Source: Bacteroides sp.
GTDB lineage: Bacteria > Bacteroidota > Bacteroidia > Bacteroidales > Bacteroidaceae
Assembly: GCA_015060765.1 (NCBI GenBank)
Contig: SUXW01000009.1
Coordinates: 1 to 64,000, forward strand
Length of the DNA stretch: 64,000 nucleotides
Reading direction: 5' to 3'
The notes below the pieces were generated by a model. The model made no database searches and was not told the origin of the DNA. It saw only the letters and a program-made list of their open reading frames with translations. Position 1 is the stretch's first letter; the number at the start of each line of letters is the position of its first letter. The position numbers were made by a program, and so were the translations under genes. This document shows, piece after piece, positions 54,286 to 62,788 of this stretch.

Positions 54286-55224
54286 ATGAGTTTATTTTCA
54301 TCGCTCTTCGGTGACAACAAAGATACCGAAGCACAGAAAAAGAAGGATTTCGACATTTTGAAGTACGACGGTATCCGGGCACAACGCATCGGGAAACTGG
54401 CCTATGCCATCCAATGTTTCAAGGAAGCCATCGGCATTCAGGAAGATCTGGAGACCATGAACCATCTGGCTACAGCCTACACTCAAATGAACCAAATGGA
54501 AGAGGCTTGTGCCGTAGTCATGCGAATGACAGAAATCGCTCCCGAAGATCCTGGTAATTTTCTCACTTTGGCCAACCTTCACTACATGATGGAAAATTAT
54601 CAGAAGATGGACGAAGCTTGCAAGAAAACACTGAAAATTAACGAACAGATTCCTGTTGCTTATTATTTATCGGCCAAAGCCGCCATCGGCCTGAACAATG
54701 CCATTCAAGCCATTGCCATGCTTACCAAAGCCTTGATGCTGAAAGAGGATTTTGCCGAAGCATATTTGCTACGGGCCGAAGTGCTATGGAGCATGAGACA
54801 AGCCAAAGATGCGATGGAAGATATAAACAAGTTACTGGAAATGGACGAAGAAGACGAATCGGCCTTGTTGCTGAAAGGAGAAATTATGGCAATAACCGAG
54901 GATGCCGGAAAAGCGATGGAAGTAATCAACCTGGTACTGACGATGAATCCGTTCAACGAAAAGGCTTATCTGTTGAAAGGGAACTTACTGCTTGCCCAGA
55001 AAGCGACCGACGAAGCCATCGCCGTATACGATGAAGCACTTGAACTAAACCCCAACTTTGCACAAGCCTACCACGAAAGAGGACGTGCCAAATTGGCTAA
55101 GGGTGATAAGGAAGGCTCGATGGAGGATATGAAAAAGGCCATCGAATTGGCTCCCGAAAGTAGCGTCAATATCAGTGGGCAATACAACAATTACGATCAC
55201 TTGACAAAAAACGTTCCGTTTTAA
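54286..55224 (+). CDS. Tetratricopeptide-repeat protein
   Basis: Protein of 312 residues without signal peptide. It is built of TPR units over about residues 25-290, for example RIGKLAYAIQCFKEAIGIQ and the LNPNFAQAYHERGRAKLAKG unit. TPR proteins mediate protein contacts. It lies 24 bp after GH97 and shares its terminator, but a cytoplasmic TPR protein need not be functionally linked to an exported enzyme. Confidence 0.85.
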   Translation: MSLFSSLFGDNKDTEAQKKKDFDILKYDGIRAQRIGKLAYAIQCFKEAIGIQEDLETMNHLATAYTQMNQMEEACAVVMRMTEIAPEDPGNFLTLANLHYMMENYQKMDEACKKTLKINEQIPVAYYLSAKAAIGLNNAIQAIAMLTKALMLKEDFAEAYLLRAEVLWSMRQAKDAMEDINKLLEMDEEDESALLLKGEIMAITEDAGKAMEVINLVLTMNPFNEKAYLLKGNLLLAQKATDEAIAVYDEALELNPNFAQAYHERGRAKLAKGDKEGSMEDMKKAIELAPESSVNISGQYNNYDHLTKNVPF

Positions 55225-55227
55225 ATA

Positions 55228-55263
55228 AAAAAGAGGGAAAAGCCGCAGCTTTTCCCTCTTTTT
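55228..55263. terminator. Terminator after the TPR gene (bidirectional)
   Basis: Perfect 16-bp stem (55228-55243 with 55248-55263), loop CGCA, A run on one side and T run on the other, so it can stop both the TPR transcript and the minus-strand pseudogene transcript. Confidence 0.92.
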
Positions 55264-55559
55264 ATATTCGTCTATACGCTTCAGCCAATTGCTTCATGGC
55301 TTGTTCCAATACGCTTCGTGGGCATCCTACATTCAAACGCATAAAGCCCTCGCCTTCCTTCCCAAACATTGCCCCATCGTTCAACAAATGTGCCTTGTCC
55401 ACAAAGAATTGCTTCCAAGACAAAAGGAGCAGTAGTAAAGTCCATATCGGCCACCCACACAGGGATCAAGTTGGTCTGTCCCCAGACCTCTTTCAATCCT
55501 TCCCACTTAATGGCCGCGGTATGGTTTCGGTCTATTATTTCGTCGAAATTATATTTCAT
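55262..55559 (-). pseudogene. patB/malY (cystathionine beta-lyase-like aminotransferase) with large internal deletion
   Basis: The 5' part encodes a typical MalY/PatB N terminus (MKYNFDEIIDRNHTAAIKW, then VWVADMDFTTAPFVLEAI). After about 50 codons the frame changes, and a different frame continues with the family C terminus: FFVDKAHLLNDGAMFGKEGE, then GFMRLNVGCPRSVLEQA and the stop at 55264-55262. The family is about 390 residues long, so roughly 290 middle codons, including the PLP lysine, are missing, with a frameshift at the junction near 55410. It cannot make an active enzyme. Confidence 0.88.
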
Positions 55560-55579
55560 ACTACTCTTTTATATAATTC

Positions 55580-55900
55580 TTATTTACGCATATACTTTTG
55601 AGATCCGATAAAGTAAGGAATCAATCCTACAATAGGTACTAAAACAGTAGAGATTACAAGGCAGGTTCTTTTATCCAGACCTCCTAAGTAAAATAAGAAA
55701 TGGGTGCCCACCATCGCCAGCCCCATCAGGCACAAGGTGTTGCGTGTAAACTTGCCCAAGCCTTTCAAATCCAGCTTCGCCTTTTCTTCGGGCTTCAAGG
55801 AATTGACTCCTGCAATCAGATTGGGATATTTGGCACAAAGGAAGCCTATCAACACAAAGAACAGGCCCATCAAACAAATGATAACATCAGGTGCTTCCAT
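55580..55900 (-). CDS. DUF3784 membrane protein
   Basis: Small membrane protein of 106 residues with three helices (about 6-24, 55-72, 80-98) and the motif IAGVNSLKPEEKAKLDLKG between the first two, as in DUF3784. Function unknown. It is 20 bp upstream of the patB pseudogene and shares its promoter. Confidence 0.82.
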   Translation of the reverse strand: MEAPDVIICLMGLFFVLIGFLCAKYPNLIAGVNSLKPEEKAKLDLKGLGKFTRNTLCLMGLAMVGTHFLFYLGGLDKRTCLVISTVLVPIVGLIPYFIGSQKYMRK

Positions 55901-55917
55901 AACGTTTTATTTTGGAA

Positions 55918-55949
55918 CAAAAATAAACATTTAATCATTCTATAGCAAA
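55918..55949 (-). promoter_or_regulatory. Promoter of DUF3784 and the patB pseudogene
   Basis: Minus-strand TTTG (55949-55946), 20-bp spacer, TATTTTTG (55925-55918): full consensus. Confidence 0.78.
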
Positions 55950-55957
55950 TAATATAG

Positions 55958-55965
55958 TATATTTG
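55958..55965 (+). promoter_or_regulatory. -7 box of the 55989 gene
   Basis: TATATTTG, 23 bp before the ATG at 55989. Its -33 region overlaps the divergent DUF3784 promoter, so the two may compete. Confidence 0.6.
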
Positions 55966-55988
55966 CGAAGTATATAACAAATGGAGCT

Positions 55989-56387
55989 ATGATAAAGCAA
56001 GATTACCTCCTCCGAATGATACAGGAAATCATTACCCTCATCGTGAACATGTTGTTGAACAAACAAAAAGTCCGTCCACAACAATGGGTGGAATATGACA
56101 CGCTCACCCGACAGATATTGGGCGTATCATCGGAAAAGTTGAGCGAACTGAACCCCGAAGAGATTATGGAACAATATAAAGACGATGAAAACCGCATGGG
56201 AAAGATAGAACTTGCCGCCATGACAATCCTGAAAATAGCCGATGAAACCGGAGACGAACACTTGGTGCTCAAGTCCAGACTAAGACAAAACGGATTATCT
56301 TTATTGGAGTACATACAAAACAATGGGAACACGTTTTCCCTCCAAAGAGTGGCACTTATCAACATGCTTAAAACAGACTTTTCTTAA
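55989..56387 (+). CDS. Small conserved helical protein of unknown function
   Basis: Protein of 132 residues, soluble and helical, with no signal peptide. I recognise no domain; the C-terminal half (KIELAAMTILKIADETGDEH) looks TPR-like. It has its own promoter and stands just upstream of the aromatic operon leader. Confidence 0.7.
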   Translation: MIKQDYLLRMIQEIITLIVNMLLNKQKVRPQQWVEYDTLTRQILGVSSEKLSELNPEEIMEQYKDDENRMGKIELAAMTILKIADETGDEHLVLKSRLRQNGLSLLEYIQNNGNTFSLQRVALINMLKTDFS

Positions 56388-56420
56388 AAAACAGTTCATC
56401 CTTGAAAAAAAATCTTCCTT

Positions 56421-56454
56421 TTTGCTTGTTTTTATTAGAAAAGTATTACATTTG
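56421..56454 (+). promoter_or_regulatory. Promoter of the aromatic amino acid operon
   Basis: TTTG (56421-56424), then TACATTTG (56447-56454) with a 22-bp spacer, slightly longer than usual. It lies 34 bp before the leader peptide ATG. Confidence 0.65.
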
Positions 56455-56488
56455 CATCGTGTTTAACAACAAAAAAGAACAATTTTAC

Positions 56489-56578
56489 ATGAAAGCGTTG
56501 TACAATACATATTTTTACTTCTTTTATTACTTTTACTTTAGCAACAAAGTGAAGCGGGAGTTTGTATGTGTACGTTAA
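56489..56578 (+). CDS. Phe/Tyr-rich leader peptide of the phe-tyr operon
   Basis: Open frame of 29 codons beginning MKALYNTYFYFFYYFYFS and ending VCVR. Residues 5-17 (YNTYFYFFYYFYF) are 11 aromatic residues out of 13: six Tyr and five Phe. A ribosome short of charged tRNA-Phe or tRNA-Tyr would stall here. It lies between the operon promoter and a terminator that precedes pheA, the expected arrangement for ribosome-mediated attenuation. Confidence 0.88.
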   Translation: MKALYNTYFYFFYYFYFSNKVKREFVCVR

Positions 56579-56632
56579 TAGAATATTAAGAATTGAATAA
56601 CAACGAAATCCCGCTTCGAAGAGGCGGGATTT
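56531..56632 (+). promoter_or_regulatory. Transcription attenuator of the phe-tyr operon
   Basis: Three competing structures are visible. Hairpin 1:2 pairs 56531-56539 with 56546-56554 (with G-U pairs), directly over the last aromatic codons. Antiterminator 2:3 pairs GAAGCGGGA (56551-56559) perfectly with TCCCGCTTC (56609-56617). Terminator 3:4 pairs 56606-56617 with 56621-56632 (12 bp, GAA loop) followed by TCTTATT. Segments 2:3 and 3:4 exclude each other. Stalling at the Tyr/Phe codons would free segment 2, form the antiterminator and let transcription into pheA. Confidence 0.85.
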
Positions 56633-56653
56633 TCTTATTAATAAAAGAAACCT

Positions 56654-57496
56654 ATGAAGAAGATAGCCATACAGGGTATACCGGGCTCTTTCCATGACAT
56701 TGCCGCCCATCAATTCTTCCCTAACGAAGAACTGGAATTGATTTGCTGCGACACGTTCGAAGAAATATTCGATCACATGAAGGAAGACAGCAACGTGATT
56801 GGTATGCTCGCCATTGAGAACACCATTGCCGGTAGCTTGTTGCACAACTACGAACTGCTTCGCGATAGCGGTGCCACCATTGTAGGCGAACACAAGCTCC
56901 GCATCAAGCACAGTTGCGTATGTCTGCCGGAAGACGATTGGGATACTTTGACCGAAGTGAACTCACACCCTGTAGCATTGGCACAATGCCAGCAGTTCTT
57001 GAAACGCCATCCCAACCTGAAGATAGTAGAAGCAGACGATACAGCCAAGAGTGCAGAAGTCATCAAAAATGGAAATATGCGCGGACATGCCGCCATCTGC
57101 TCCAAATATGCCGCCGACCTATATGGCATGAAGGTACTGGAAGAAGGCATCGAAACCAACAAGCATAACTTTACACGCTTCTTGGTGGTAACCGACCCGT
57201 GGATAGCTGACGACCTGCGTGAACGCTCGAAGGTGAACAAGGCAAACATCGTGTTCTCACTGCCTCACAACGAGGGAAGCCTCTCGCAAGTGCTCAGTAT
57301 CTTCTCGTTCTATAAAATCAACCTCACCAAGATACAATCCTTGCCCATCATCGGACGCGAATGGGAATATCTGTTCTATGTGGATGTAATCTTCAACGAT
57401 TATCTGCGTTTCCGTCAAAGCATCGATGCTGTATCACCCTTGACTAAAGAACTTAAAGTATTAGGAGAATATGAAGAAGGAAAATCAACCTTATAA
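56654..57496 (+). CDS. pheA: Prephenate dehydratase with ACT domain
   Basis: Cytoplasmic enzyme of 280 residues converting prephenate to phenylpyruvate. The catalytic domain (about 1-185) includes IQGIPGSFHDIAAHQFF and the NFTRFLVV motif with the catalytic Thr-Arg-Phe. A C-terminal ACT domain (about 195-275, HNEGSLSQVLSIF then KIQSLPIIGREWEY) should bind phenylalanine for feedback inhibition. No chorismate mutase domain is fused here; that activity is in the third gene of the operon. It overlaps the next gene by 26 bp. Confidence 0.94.
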   Translation: MKKIAIQGIPGSFHDIAAHQFFPNEELELICCDTFEEIFDHMKEDSNVIGMLAIENTIAGSLLHNYELLRDSGATIVGEHKLRIKHSCVCLPEDDWDTLTEVNSHPVALAQCQQFLKRHPNLKIVEADDTAKSAEVIKNGNMRGHAAICSKYAADLYGMKVLEEGIETNKHNFTRFLVVTDPWIADDLRERSKVNKANIVFSLPHNEGSLSQVLSIFSFYKINLTKIQSLPIIGREWEYLFYVDVIFNDYLRFRQSIDAVSPLTKELKVLGEYEEGKSTL

Positions 57497-58658
57497 TATC
57501 GTGCCGGCCGACCGCCTGTCGAATGTAAGCGAATACTACTTCAGCCGGAAACTGAAGGAAGTGGCACAAATGAATGCCGAAGGTAAGAATGTCATCAGTC
57601 TGGGTATCGGAAGCCCAGACATGCCTCCATCGGAAGAAACCGTCAACGTGCTTTGCGAACAAGCCAAGCGTGCTGATGTGCATGGATACCAACCTACCGT
57701 AGGTATTCCAGAACTTCGAAAAGCGATGGCCGATTGGTACAAGCGCTGGTACCATGTGGACCTTGACCCGGCTACCGAAATCCAACCACTTATCGGCTCC
57801 AAAGAAGGTATTCTGCATGTGACATTGGCTTTTGTGAATCCGGGTGACCAAGTATTGGTTCCCAATCCGGGATATCCTACCTACACTTCACTGAACAAGA
57901 TATTGGGAAGCGAAATTGTGAATTACAACCTTCGCGAAGACAACGGTTGGCAACCCGATTTCGAGGAATTGGAAAAGATGGACTTGAGCCGTGTGAAACT
58001 GATGTGGACCAACTATCCCAACATGCCCACCGGTGCCAACGCTACCATGGAACTGTATGAGAAGTTGGTGGATTTTGCCCGTCGGCACAATATTGTGATT
58101 GTAAACGACAACCCCTACAGTCTCATTCTGAACAAGAAACCGTTGAGCATCCTCAACGTATCGGGAGCCAAGGAATGTTGTATCGAGTTCAACTCCATGA
58201 GTAAGAGCCACAATATGCCGGGTTGGCGTGTAGGCTTGTTGGCTACCAATGCCCAGTTCGTACAATGGATATTGAAGATAAAGAGCAACATCGATTCGGG
58301 CACCTTCCGCCCCATGCAGTTGGCTGCTGCACAAGCTTACAACAATAGCATCGAATGGCACGAAGAAGCCAACATCGGTGTATATAGCCGCCGTCGTCAA
58401 CTGGCCGAAGAAATCATGCGGACATTAGGTTGCACCTTCGATACCAACCAAGTAGGTATGTTCCTCTGGGGACGCATCCCCAACTCGTACAACGATGTGG
58501 AAGAGCTGACCGAAAAGGTGCTTCACGAAGCCCGCGTGTTCATCACTCCGGGATTCATCTTCGGAAGCAACGGTAAGCGACATATCCGCATTTCACTTTG
58601 TGCCAAGGAAGACAAACTGGCCGAAGCTTTGGAAAGAATTAAAAAAATTATGAAATAA
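57471..58658 (+). CDS. PLP-dependent class I aminotransferase (aromatic)
   Basis: Cytoplasmic enzyme of 395 residues. Fold-type I motifs: LIGSKEGILHV for cofactor phosphate binding, WTNYPNMPTGA, and the PLP lysine in NSMSKSHNMPGWRVG near residue 245. Position between prephenate dehydratase and the DAHP synthase suggests it makes phenylalanine and tyrosine from their keto acids. It starts 26 bp inside pheA. Aspartate or LL-DAP specificity cannot be fully excluded. Confidence 0.9.
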   Translation: MKKENQPYNIVPADRLSNVSEYYFSRKLKEVAQMNAEGKNVISLGIGSPDMPPSEETVNVLCEQAKRADVHGYQPTVGIPELRKAMADWYKRWYHVDLDPATEIQPLIGSKEGILHVTLAFVNPGDQVLVPNPGYPTYTSLNKILGSEIVNYNLREDNGWQPDFEELEKMDLSRVKLMWTNYPNMPTGANATMELYEKLVDFARRHNIVIVNDNPYSLILNKKPLSILNVSGAKECCIEFNSMSKSHNMPGWRVGLLATNAQFVQWILKIKSNIDSGTFRPMQLAAAQAYNNSIEWHEEANIGVYSRRRQLAEEIMRTLGCTFDTNQVGMFLWGRIPNSYNDVEELTEKVLHEARVFITPGFIFGSNGKRHIRISLCAKEDKLAEALERIKKIMK

Positions 58659-58679
58659 AAAAAATTAAATACAAGTCTT

Positions 58680-59747
58680 ATGGAATTAGAATTACAACCT
58701 TTAGCATTACCAGGAGTTCCCGAAGAACGTCCTATCGTCATAGCAGGTCCTTGTAGCGCCGAAACCGAAGAACAAGTCATGTCTACAGCCCATTCATTAG
58801 CCAACCGAGGAACCAAGATATTCCGCGCAGGTATCTGGAAACCTCGTACCAAACCGGGCGGTTTCGAAGGAATCGGTGTGGATGGTCTGGCTTGGATGAA
58901 GCGTGTGAAGGAAGAGACCGGTATGCTTGTATCCACCGAAGTAGCTACCGCCAAGCACGTATACGAATGCTTGAAAGCTGGAATCGACATTCTTTGGATT
59001 GGTGCACGTACCACCGCCAACCCTTTTGCCGTACAAGAGATAGCTGATGCGCTGAAAGGTGTAGACATTCCTGTATTGGTAAAGAATCCGGTTAATCCCG
59101 ATTTGGAATTATGGATTGGTGCTTTGGAACGTATCAACGGAGCTGGTTTGAAACGTTTGGGAGCTATCCATCGTGGTTTCTCTTCTTACGACAAGAAAAT
59201 CTACCGTAACCTTCCGCAGTGGCACATTCCTATTGAATTGCGCCGCCGTATACCGGAATTGCCTATCTTCTGTGATCCAAGCCACATCGGCGGTAAGCGC
59301 GAATTGGTTGCTCCACTCTGCCAACAAGCCATGGATTTGGGCTTCGACGGACTGATTGTAGAAAGTCATTGTAACCCGGATGCTGCATGGAGTGACGCTT
59401 CCCAGCAAGTGACTCCCGACGTATTGAACTATATCCTCGATTTATTGGTTATCCGTGAAGGCAAACAAAGTACAGAAAGTTTGAGTGAGCTCCGCAACCA
59501 GATTGATGAATGCGATAACCAGATTATTGAGGTATTGGCCAAACGCATGCGAGTATGTCGCGAGATTGGTACATTCAAGAAGGAACATGATATGACCATC
59601 CTTCAGACTGGCCGATACAACGAAATCCTTGATAAGCGTGGTGCACAAGGTGCACTTTGCGGTATGGGTTCCGAATTCATCAAGAAAGTATTCGAAGCCA
59701 TCCACGAAGAAAGTGTACGCCAACAGATGGAAATCATTAACAAGTAA
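58680..59747 (+). CDS. Bifunctional DAHP synthase / chorismate mutase
   Basis: Protein of 355 residues joining the first shikimate step to the branch-point step. Residues about 1-260 form a KDO8P-synthase-like (type I beta) DAHP synthase barrel with IVIAGPCSAE, GIWKPRTKPGGFEG and the metal-site CDPSHIGG. Residues about 265-355 form an AroQ helical chorismate mutase (LRNQIDECDNQIIEVLAKRM). Such fusions are common in Bacteroidetes and Firmicutes; the mutase domain often serves as the feedback sensor. Confidence 0.93.
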   Translation: MELELQPLALPGVPEERPIVIAGPCSAETEEQVMSTAHSLANRGTKIFRAGIWKPRTKPGGFEGIGVDGLAWMKRVKEETGMLVSTEVATAKHVYECLKAGIDILWIGARTTANPFAVQEIADALKGVDIPVLVKNPVNPDLELWIGALERINGAGLKRLGAIHRGFSSYDKKIYRNLPQWHIPIELRRRIPELPIFCDPSHIGGKRELVAPLCQQAMDLGFDGLIVESHCNPDAAWSDASQQVTPDVLNYILDLLVIREGKQSTESLSELRNQIDECDNQIIEVLAKRMRVCREIGTFKKEHDMTILQTGRYNEILDKRGAQGALCGMGSEFIKKVFEAIHEESVRQQMEIINK

Positions 59748-59750
59748 ATT

Positions 59751-60524
59751 ATGAGAATATTGATTTTAGGAGCCGGAAAGATGGGTTCCTTCTTTACCGA
59801 TGTATTGAGTTTCAAGCACGAAACAGCTGTATTCGATGTAAATCCACAGAAATTACGCTTCATGTACAACTGTTATCGATACACCACATTGGATGAAATC
59901 AAGGAATTCAAGCCGGAACTGGTTATCAATGCGGCTACAGTGAAATATACATTGGACGCATTCAACCAAGTACTTCCCGCTCTACCGAAAGACTGTATCA
60001 TCAGCGACATCGCTTCGGTAAAGACCGGATTGAAAGAATGGTACGAACAATGTGGATTCCGCTATGTGTCCACTCACCCGATGTTTGGTCCTACCTTTGC
60101 CAACCTTGATAAATTAAGCACCGAAAATGCCATTATCATCAGTGAAGGGGATTACATGGGCAAGATATTCTTCAAGGACTTGTATCAAAACCTCGGATTG
60201 AACATTTTCGAATATACATTTGAGGAGCACGATGATACGGTTGCCTATTCCTTGTCTATCCCGTTTGTTTCGACCTTTGTCTTTGCAGCAGTCATGAAAC
60301 ATCAGGATGCACCGGGTACTACATTCAAACGTCACATGGCCATTGCTAAAGGGGTATTGAATGAAGATGATTACTTGTTACAGGAAATTCTCTTCAATCC
60401 ACGCACTCCTGCCCAAGTAGAAGGCATACGAACAGAATTGAACGAACTGCTCGACATTATCAGCCGGAAAGATGCAGAAGCCATGAAAGCTTTCCTAACC
60501 AGAATCCGACAAAAAATCAAATAA
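59751..60524 (+). CDS. tyrA: Prephenate dehydrogenase
   Basis: Cytoplasmic enzyme of 257 residues with an N-terminal Rossmann motif (LILGAGKMGSFF), VINAATVKY, DIASVK and the STHPMFGP block typical of TyrA. It makes 4-hydroxyphenylpyruvate for tyrosine. It is shorter than many TyrA proteins and lacks an ACT domain, so direct tyrosine feedback may be absent and the attenuator may matter more. It starts 3 bp after the preceding gene; last in the operon. Confidence 0.92.
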   Translation: MRILILGAGKMGSFFTDVLSFKHETAVFDVNPQKLRFMYNCYRYTTLDEIKEFKPELVINAATVKYTLDAFNQVLPALPKDCIISDIASVKTGLKEWYEQCGFRYVSTHPMFGPTFANLDKLSTENAIIISEGDYMGKIFFKDLYQNLGLNIFEYTFEEHDDTVAYSLSIPFVSTFVFAAVMKHQDAPGTTFKRHMAIAKGVLNEDDYLLQEILFNPRTPAQVEGIRTELNELLDIISRKDAEAMKAFLTRIRQKIK

Positions 60525-60526
60525 AC

Positions 60527-60551
60527 AAAGGGCGCCGATTGGCGCCCTTTT
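60527..60551 (+). terminator. Terminator of the aromatic amino acid operon
   Basis: Perfect 10-bp GC-rich stem AAAGGGCGCC (60527-60536) and its complement (60541-60550), loop GATT, T-rich tail. Convergent with the SGNH gene. Confidence 0.92.
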
Positions 60552-60557
60552 CTTGTA

Positions 60558-61658
60558 TTAAAACCATCCCATCAAACTACGGAGGTATGCGGTCAACTCT
60601 CCCGCCATCTTTTCCTGTTGCCAAATGCTGGGATGATAATCTGCTCCATATCCTAATTCTCCTGTCTGCCAAGACAGATCAAAACGATAGACTTCCTTAT
60701 CGCCTGCGATACGGGCTTCGCGTACCACATTATCCAAGGCGTATTGTACATGTTCCAACCGTTGGCCGGTCAACATAGAGCCCGACAAAAAGACAATCTT
60801 GGCATTGGGGTAATAAGTACGCAATCTCTTATAGAAATTCTGATAACCGTTTTCCAGAAAATCACGGTCGTACGGATCGGTACTCACATCATTCGTTCCT
60901 AAATTGACACATACCACATCCGGTGTGTATCGAGAAAAGTCCCATCTTTCATTTTTCACACCAAACAATGTCTGGTTATACATGGAAGGCATATTATCCT
61001 TGCTTCCGGTTTTCGGTCCTGCATAATTGCGATAGATACCGATACCACTACGGGCAACAACCAAATGTTGTGCCTTCAAATTACGTGCCGTAATGGCAGC
61101 ATAAGTATAATAATGGTTTTCGGTTTCATCACTGAATCCTTCCTTCGGATCAGTCGATTCAACCCCATAGCCGCATGTAATGGAATTACCGATAAATTCA
61201 ATTCTTCTTTGAGGAAGCTCGGGTGCCCTTAACAATTTGGCACCTTCATCCAACAAGAATCCACGAAATTCCGGCATTCGCTGATATCCTTCGATGACAT
61301 ACATCAAGCGGACCGTATGTACCTCATCACGAAGACATGTAGCCAAAGTTACAACAGAATCTTTCGGAGCATTAAAACCAACCTTAAACGGTTTTCCATT
61401 ATCAATTTGTGCCATGAAATAACCACTCATCGGTTTAGCTATCATTTTAAGGGAAGTTCCATCAAAACGAGCATTGATCTGTACACCCGGATAGGTAAAA
61501 GCAGGCGAATCAGGATTCTTGAAACTGACACGTCCCACATACTGAATGTTTCTGTGACTTGCTTTTACAAAGGTTCCCTCGGGACGGATAACTTGTGCTG
61601 AAGCATTCAGGACAAGCATCATTAGCATCAACAATAAAAATGTATTCTTTTTCATCAT
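60558..61658 (-). CDS. Exported SGNH esterase, CE2-like acetyl-esterase
   Basis: Protein of 366 residues with a signal peptide (to about ASA, residue 21). Residues about 25-140 form a jelly-roll domain and about 150-360 an SGNH hydrolase: Ser in IGNSITCGYG, Gly/Asn in VNLGTNDVS, and Asp-His in ADYHPS. This two-domain order is that of carbohydrate esterase family 2, which removes acetyl groups from plant glycans. It stands alone, away from both polysaccharide loci. Substrate unknown. Confidence 0.85.
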   Translation of the reverse strand: MMKKNTFLLLMLMMLVLNASAQVIRPEGTFVKASHRNIQYVGRVSFKNPDSPAFTYPGVQINARFDGTSLKMIAKPMSGYFMAQIDNGKPFKVGFNAPKDSVVTLATCLRDEVHTVRLMYVIEGYQRMPEFRGFLLDEGAKLLRAPELPQRRIEFIGNSITCGYGVESTDPKEGFSDETENHYYTYAAITARNLKAQHLVVARSGIGIYRNYAGPKTGSKDNMPSMYNQTLFGVKNERWDFSRYTPDVVCVNLGTNDVSTDPYDRDFLENGYQNFYKRLRTYYPNAKIVFLSGSMLTGQRLEHVQYALDNVVREARIAGDKEVYRFDLSWQTGELGYGADYHPSIWQQEKMAGELTAYLRSLMGWF

Positions 61659-61785
61659 TCCAACTTATAAATTGCGTACAAATATACTTATTATTTCATC
61701 GGCATACCCTATCTAAAGGATTTTTTATTATCCTATTCATCCGACAATCACTATTTTTAGGTATTTTCTTTTGCCTGGAATTTAC

Positions 61786-61793
61786 TAACTTTG
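61786..61793 (+). promoter_or_regulatory. -7 box of the hemerythrin-LuxR gene
   Basis: TAACTTTG matches TAnnTTTG, 23 bp before the ATG at 61817. It rules out the much longer in-frame extension that would begin near 61595. Confidence 0.6.
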
Positions 61794-61816
61794 CTGCAAA
61801 TTCCAAGTTTAGGACA

Positions 61817-62788
61817 ATGAACGAACATACAGTATACAATGCCGAGGACAAAATGAGTGACCTCATAAACGACAACAGTCTTCTACTGATGGCTATGAGT
61901 CGATTTGGTATCTCATTGGGATTCGGTGAAAAATCCGTAAAAGAGATATGCGACCTACAAGAAGTGGATTGCGATACATTTCTGGCCATTGCCAATTTCA
62001 TCAGCAAGAAAAGAACGGATTCTTCCAACATTTCCCTTGCCTCACTGATTCATTACCTGAAAAGAGCACACAATTATTTTCTTGAATTCAATTTACCAAC
62101 CATCCGCCGTAAATTGATTGAAGCCATAGACTGTTCGAGTACCGACGATGTAGCTTACTTGCTTTTGAAGTACTACGATGAATATGTAATGGAAGTGCGT
62201 CGGCACATGGAATACGAAAACGATACGGTTTTTGAATATGTGGAAGGATTATTACAGGGAAAGCTCCATCCCGACTATACCATCGCCAATTTTGCAGAAA
62301 AGCATAACCACATTGGTCCCAAGTTGAAAGAATTGAAAGATATCATTATCAGATATTACCCTGAAAAGGAAAACGATTTGCTCAATTCTGTATTGTTCGA
62401 CATCATCAATTGCGAACAAGATTTGACTACCCATTGTATGGTGGAAGATCAATTGTTTATACCTACCGTCAGCCAATTGGAAGAAGATCTGAAAGCAAAA
62501 GCCGAACTCGAAATTGAAAACAAATCACCGAAAACAAGTGATCAGGAAAAGGCTGAAACATTAAGCCAAAGAGAAAAGGAAATCATAACTTGTGTAGCCA
62601 AAGGCATGACCAATAAAGAAATAGCCGACTCCCTCTTTCTCTCTATCCATACCGTTACGACTCACCGGCGCAATATAACCAACAAACTTCAGATTCATAC
62701 GCCAGCGGGACTCACCATCTACGCCATTGTCAATAATCTGATAAAGATCCAAGATATAAAGGATACGATTCAAAAAACAGACTTTTAA
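61817..62788 (+). CDS. Hemerythrin-like sensor domain fused to LuxR-type DNA-binding domain
   Basis: Cytoplasmic protein of 323 residues. The first 55 residues resemble the short N-terminal domain of ScdA/YtfE (RIC) proteins but without its cysteines. Residues about 70-225 look like a four-helix hemerythrin domain with spaced metal-type residues: two His in SLIHYLKRAHNYF, His in VRRHMEYEND, His in AEKHNHIGPK, and His and Glu in THCMVEDQ. The last 65 residues are a LuxR/NarL helix-turn-helix (LSQREKEIITCVAKGMTNKE). A diiron sensor of oxygen, nitric oxide or redox state is inferred. The stop abuts the next start codon. Confidence 0.78.
   Translation: MNEHTVYNAEDKMSDLINDNSLLLMAMSRFGISLGFGEKSVKEICDLQEVDCDTFLAIANFISKKRTDSSNISLASLIHYLKRAHNYFLEFNLPTIRRKLIEAIDCSSTDDVAYLLLKYYDEYVMEVRRHMEYENDTVFEYVEGLLQGKLHPDYTIANFAEKHNHIGPKLKELKDIIIRYYPEKENDLLNSVLFDIINCEQDLTTHCMVEDQLFIPTVSQLEEDLKAKAELEIENKSPKTSDQEKAETLSQREKEIITCVAKGMTNKEIADSLFLSIHTVTTHRRNITNKLQIHTPAGLTIYAIVNNLIKIQDIKDTIQKTDF

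Noticed and set aside
61595..61816. 74-residue N-terminal extension of the hemerythrin-LuxR protein
   Set aside because: It would run through the -7 box at 61786 and overlap the SGNH gene; the ATG at 61817 fits the promoter.
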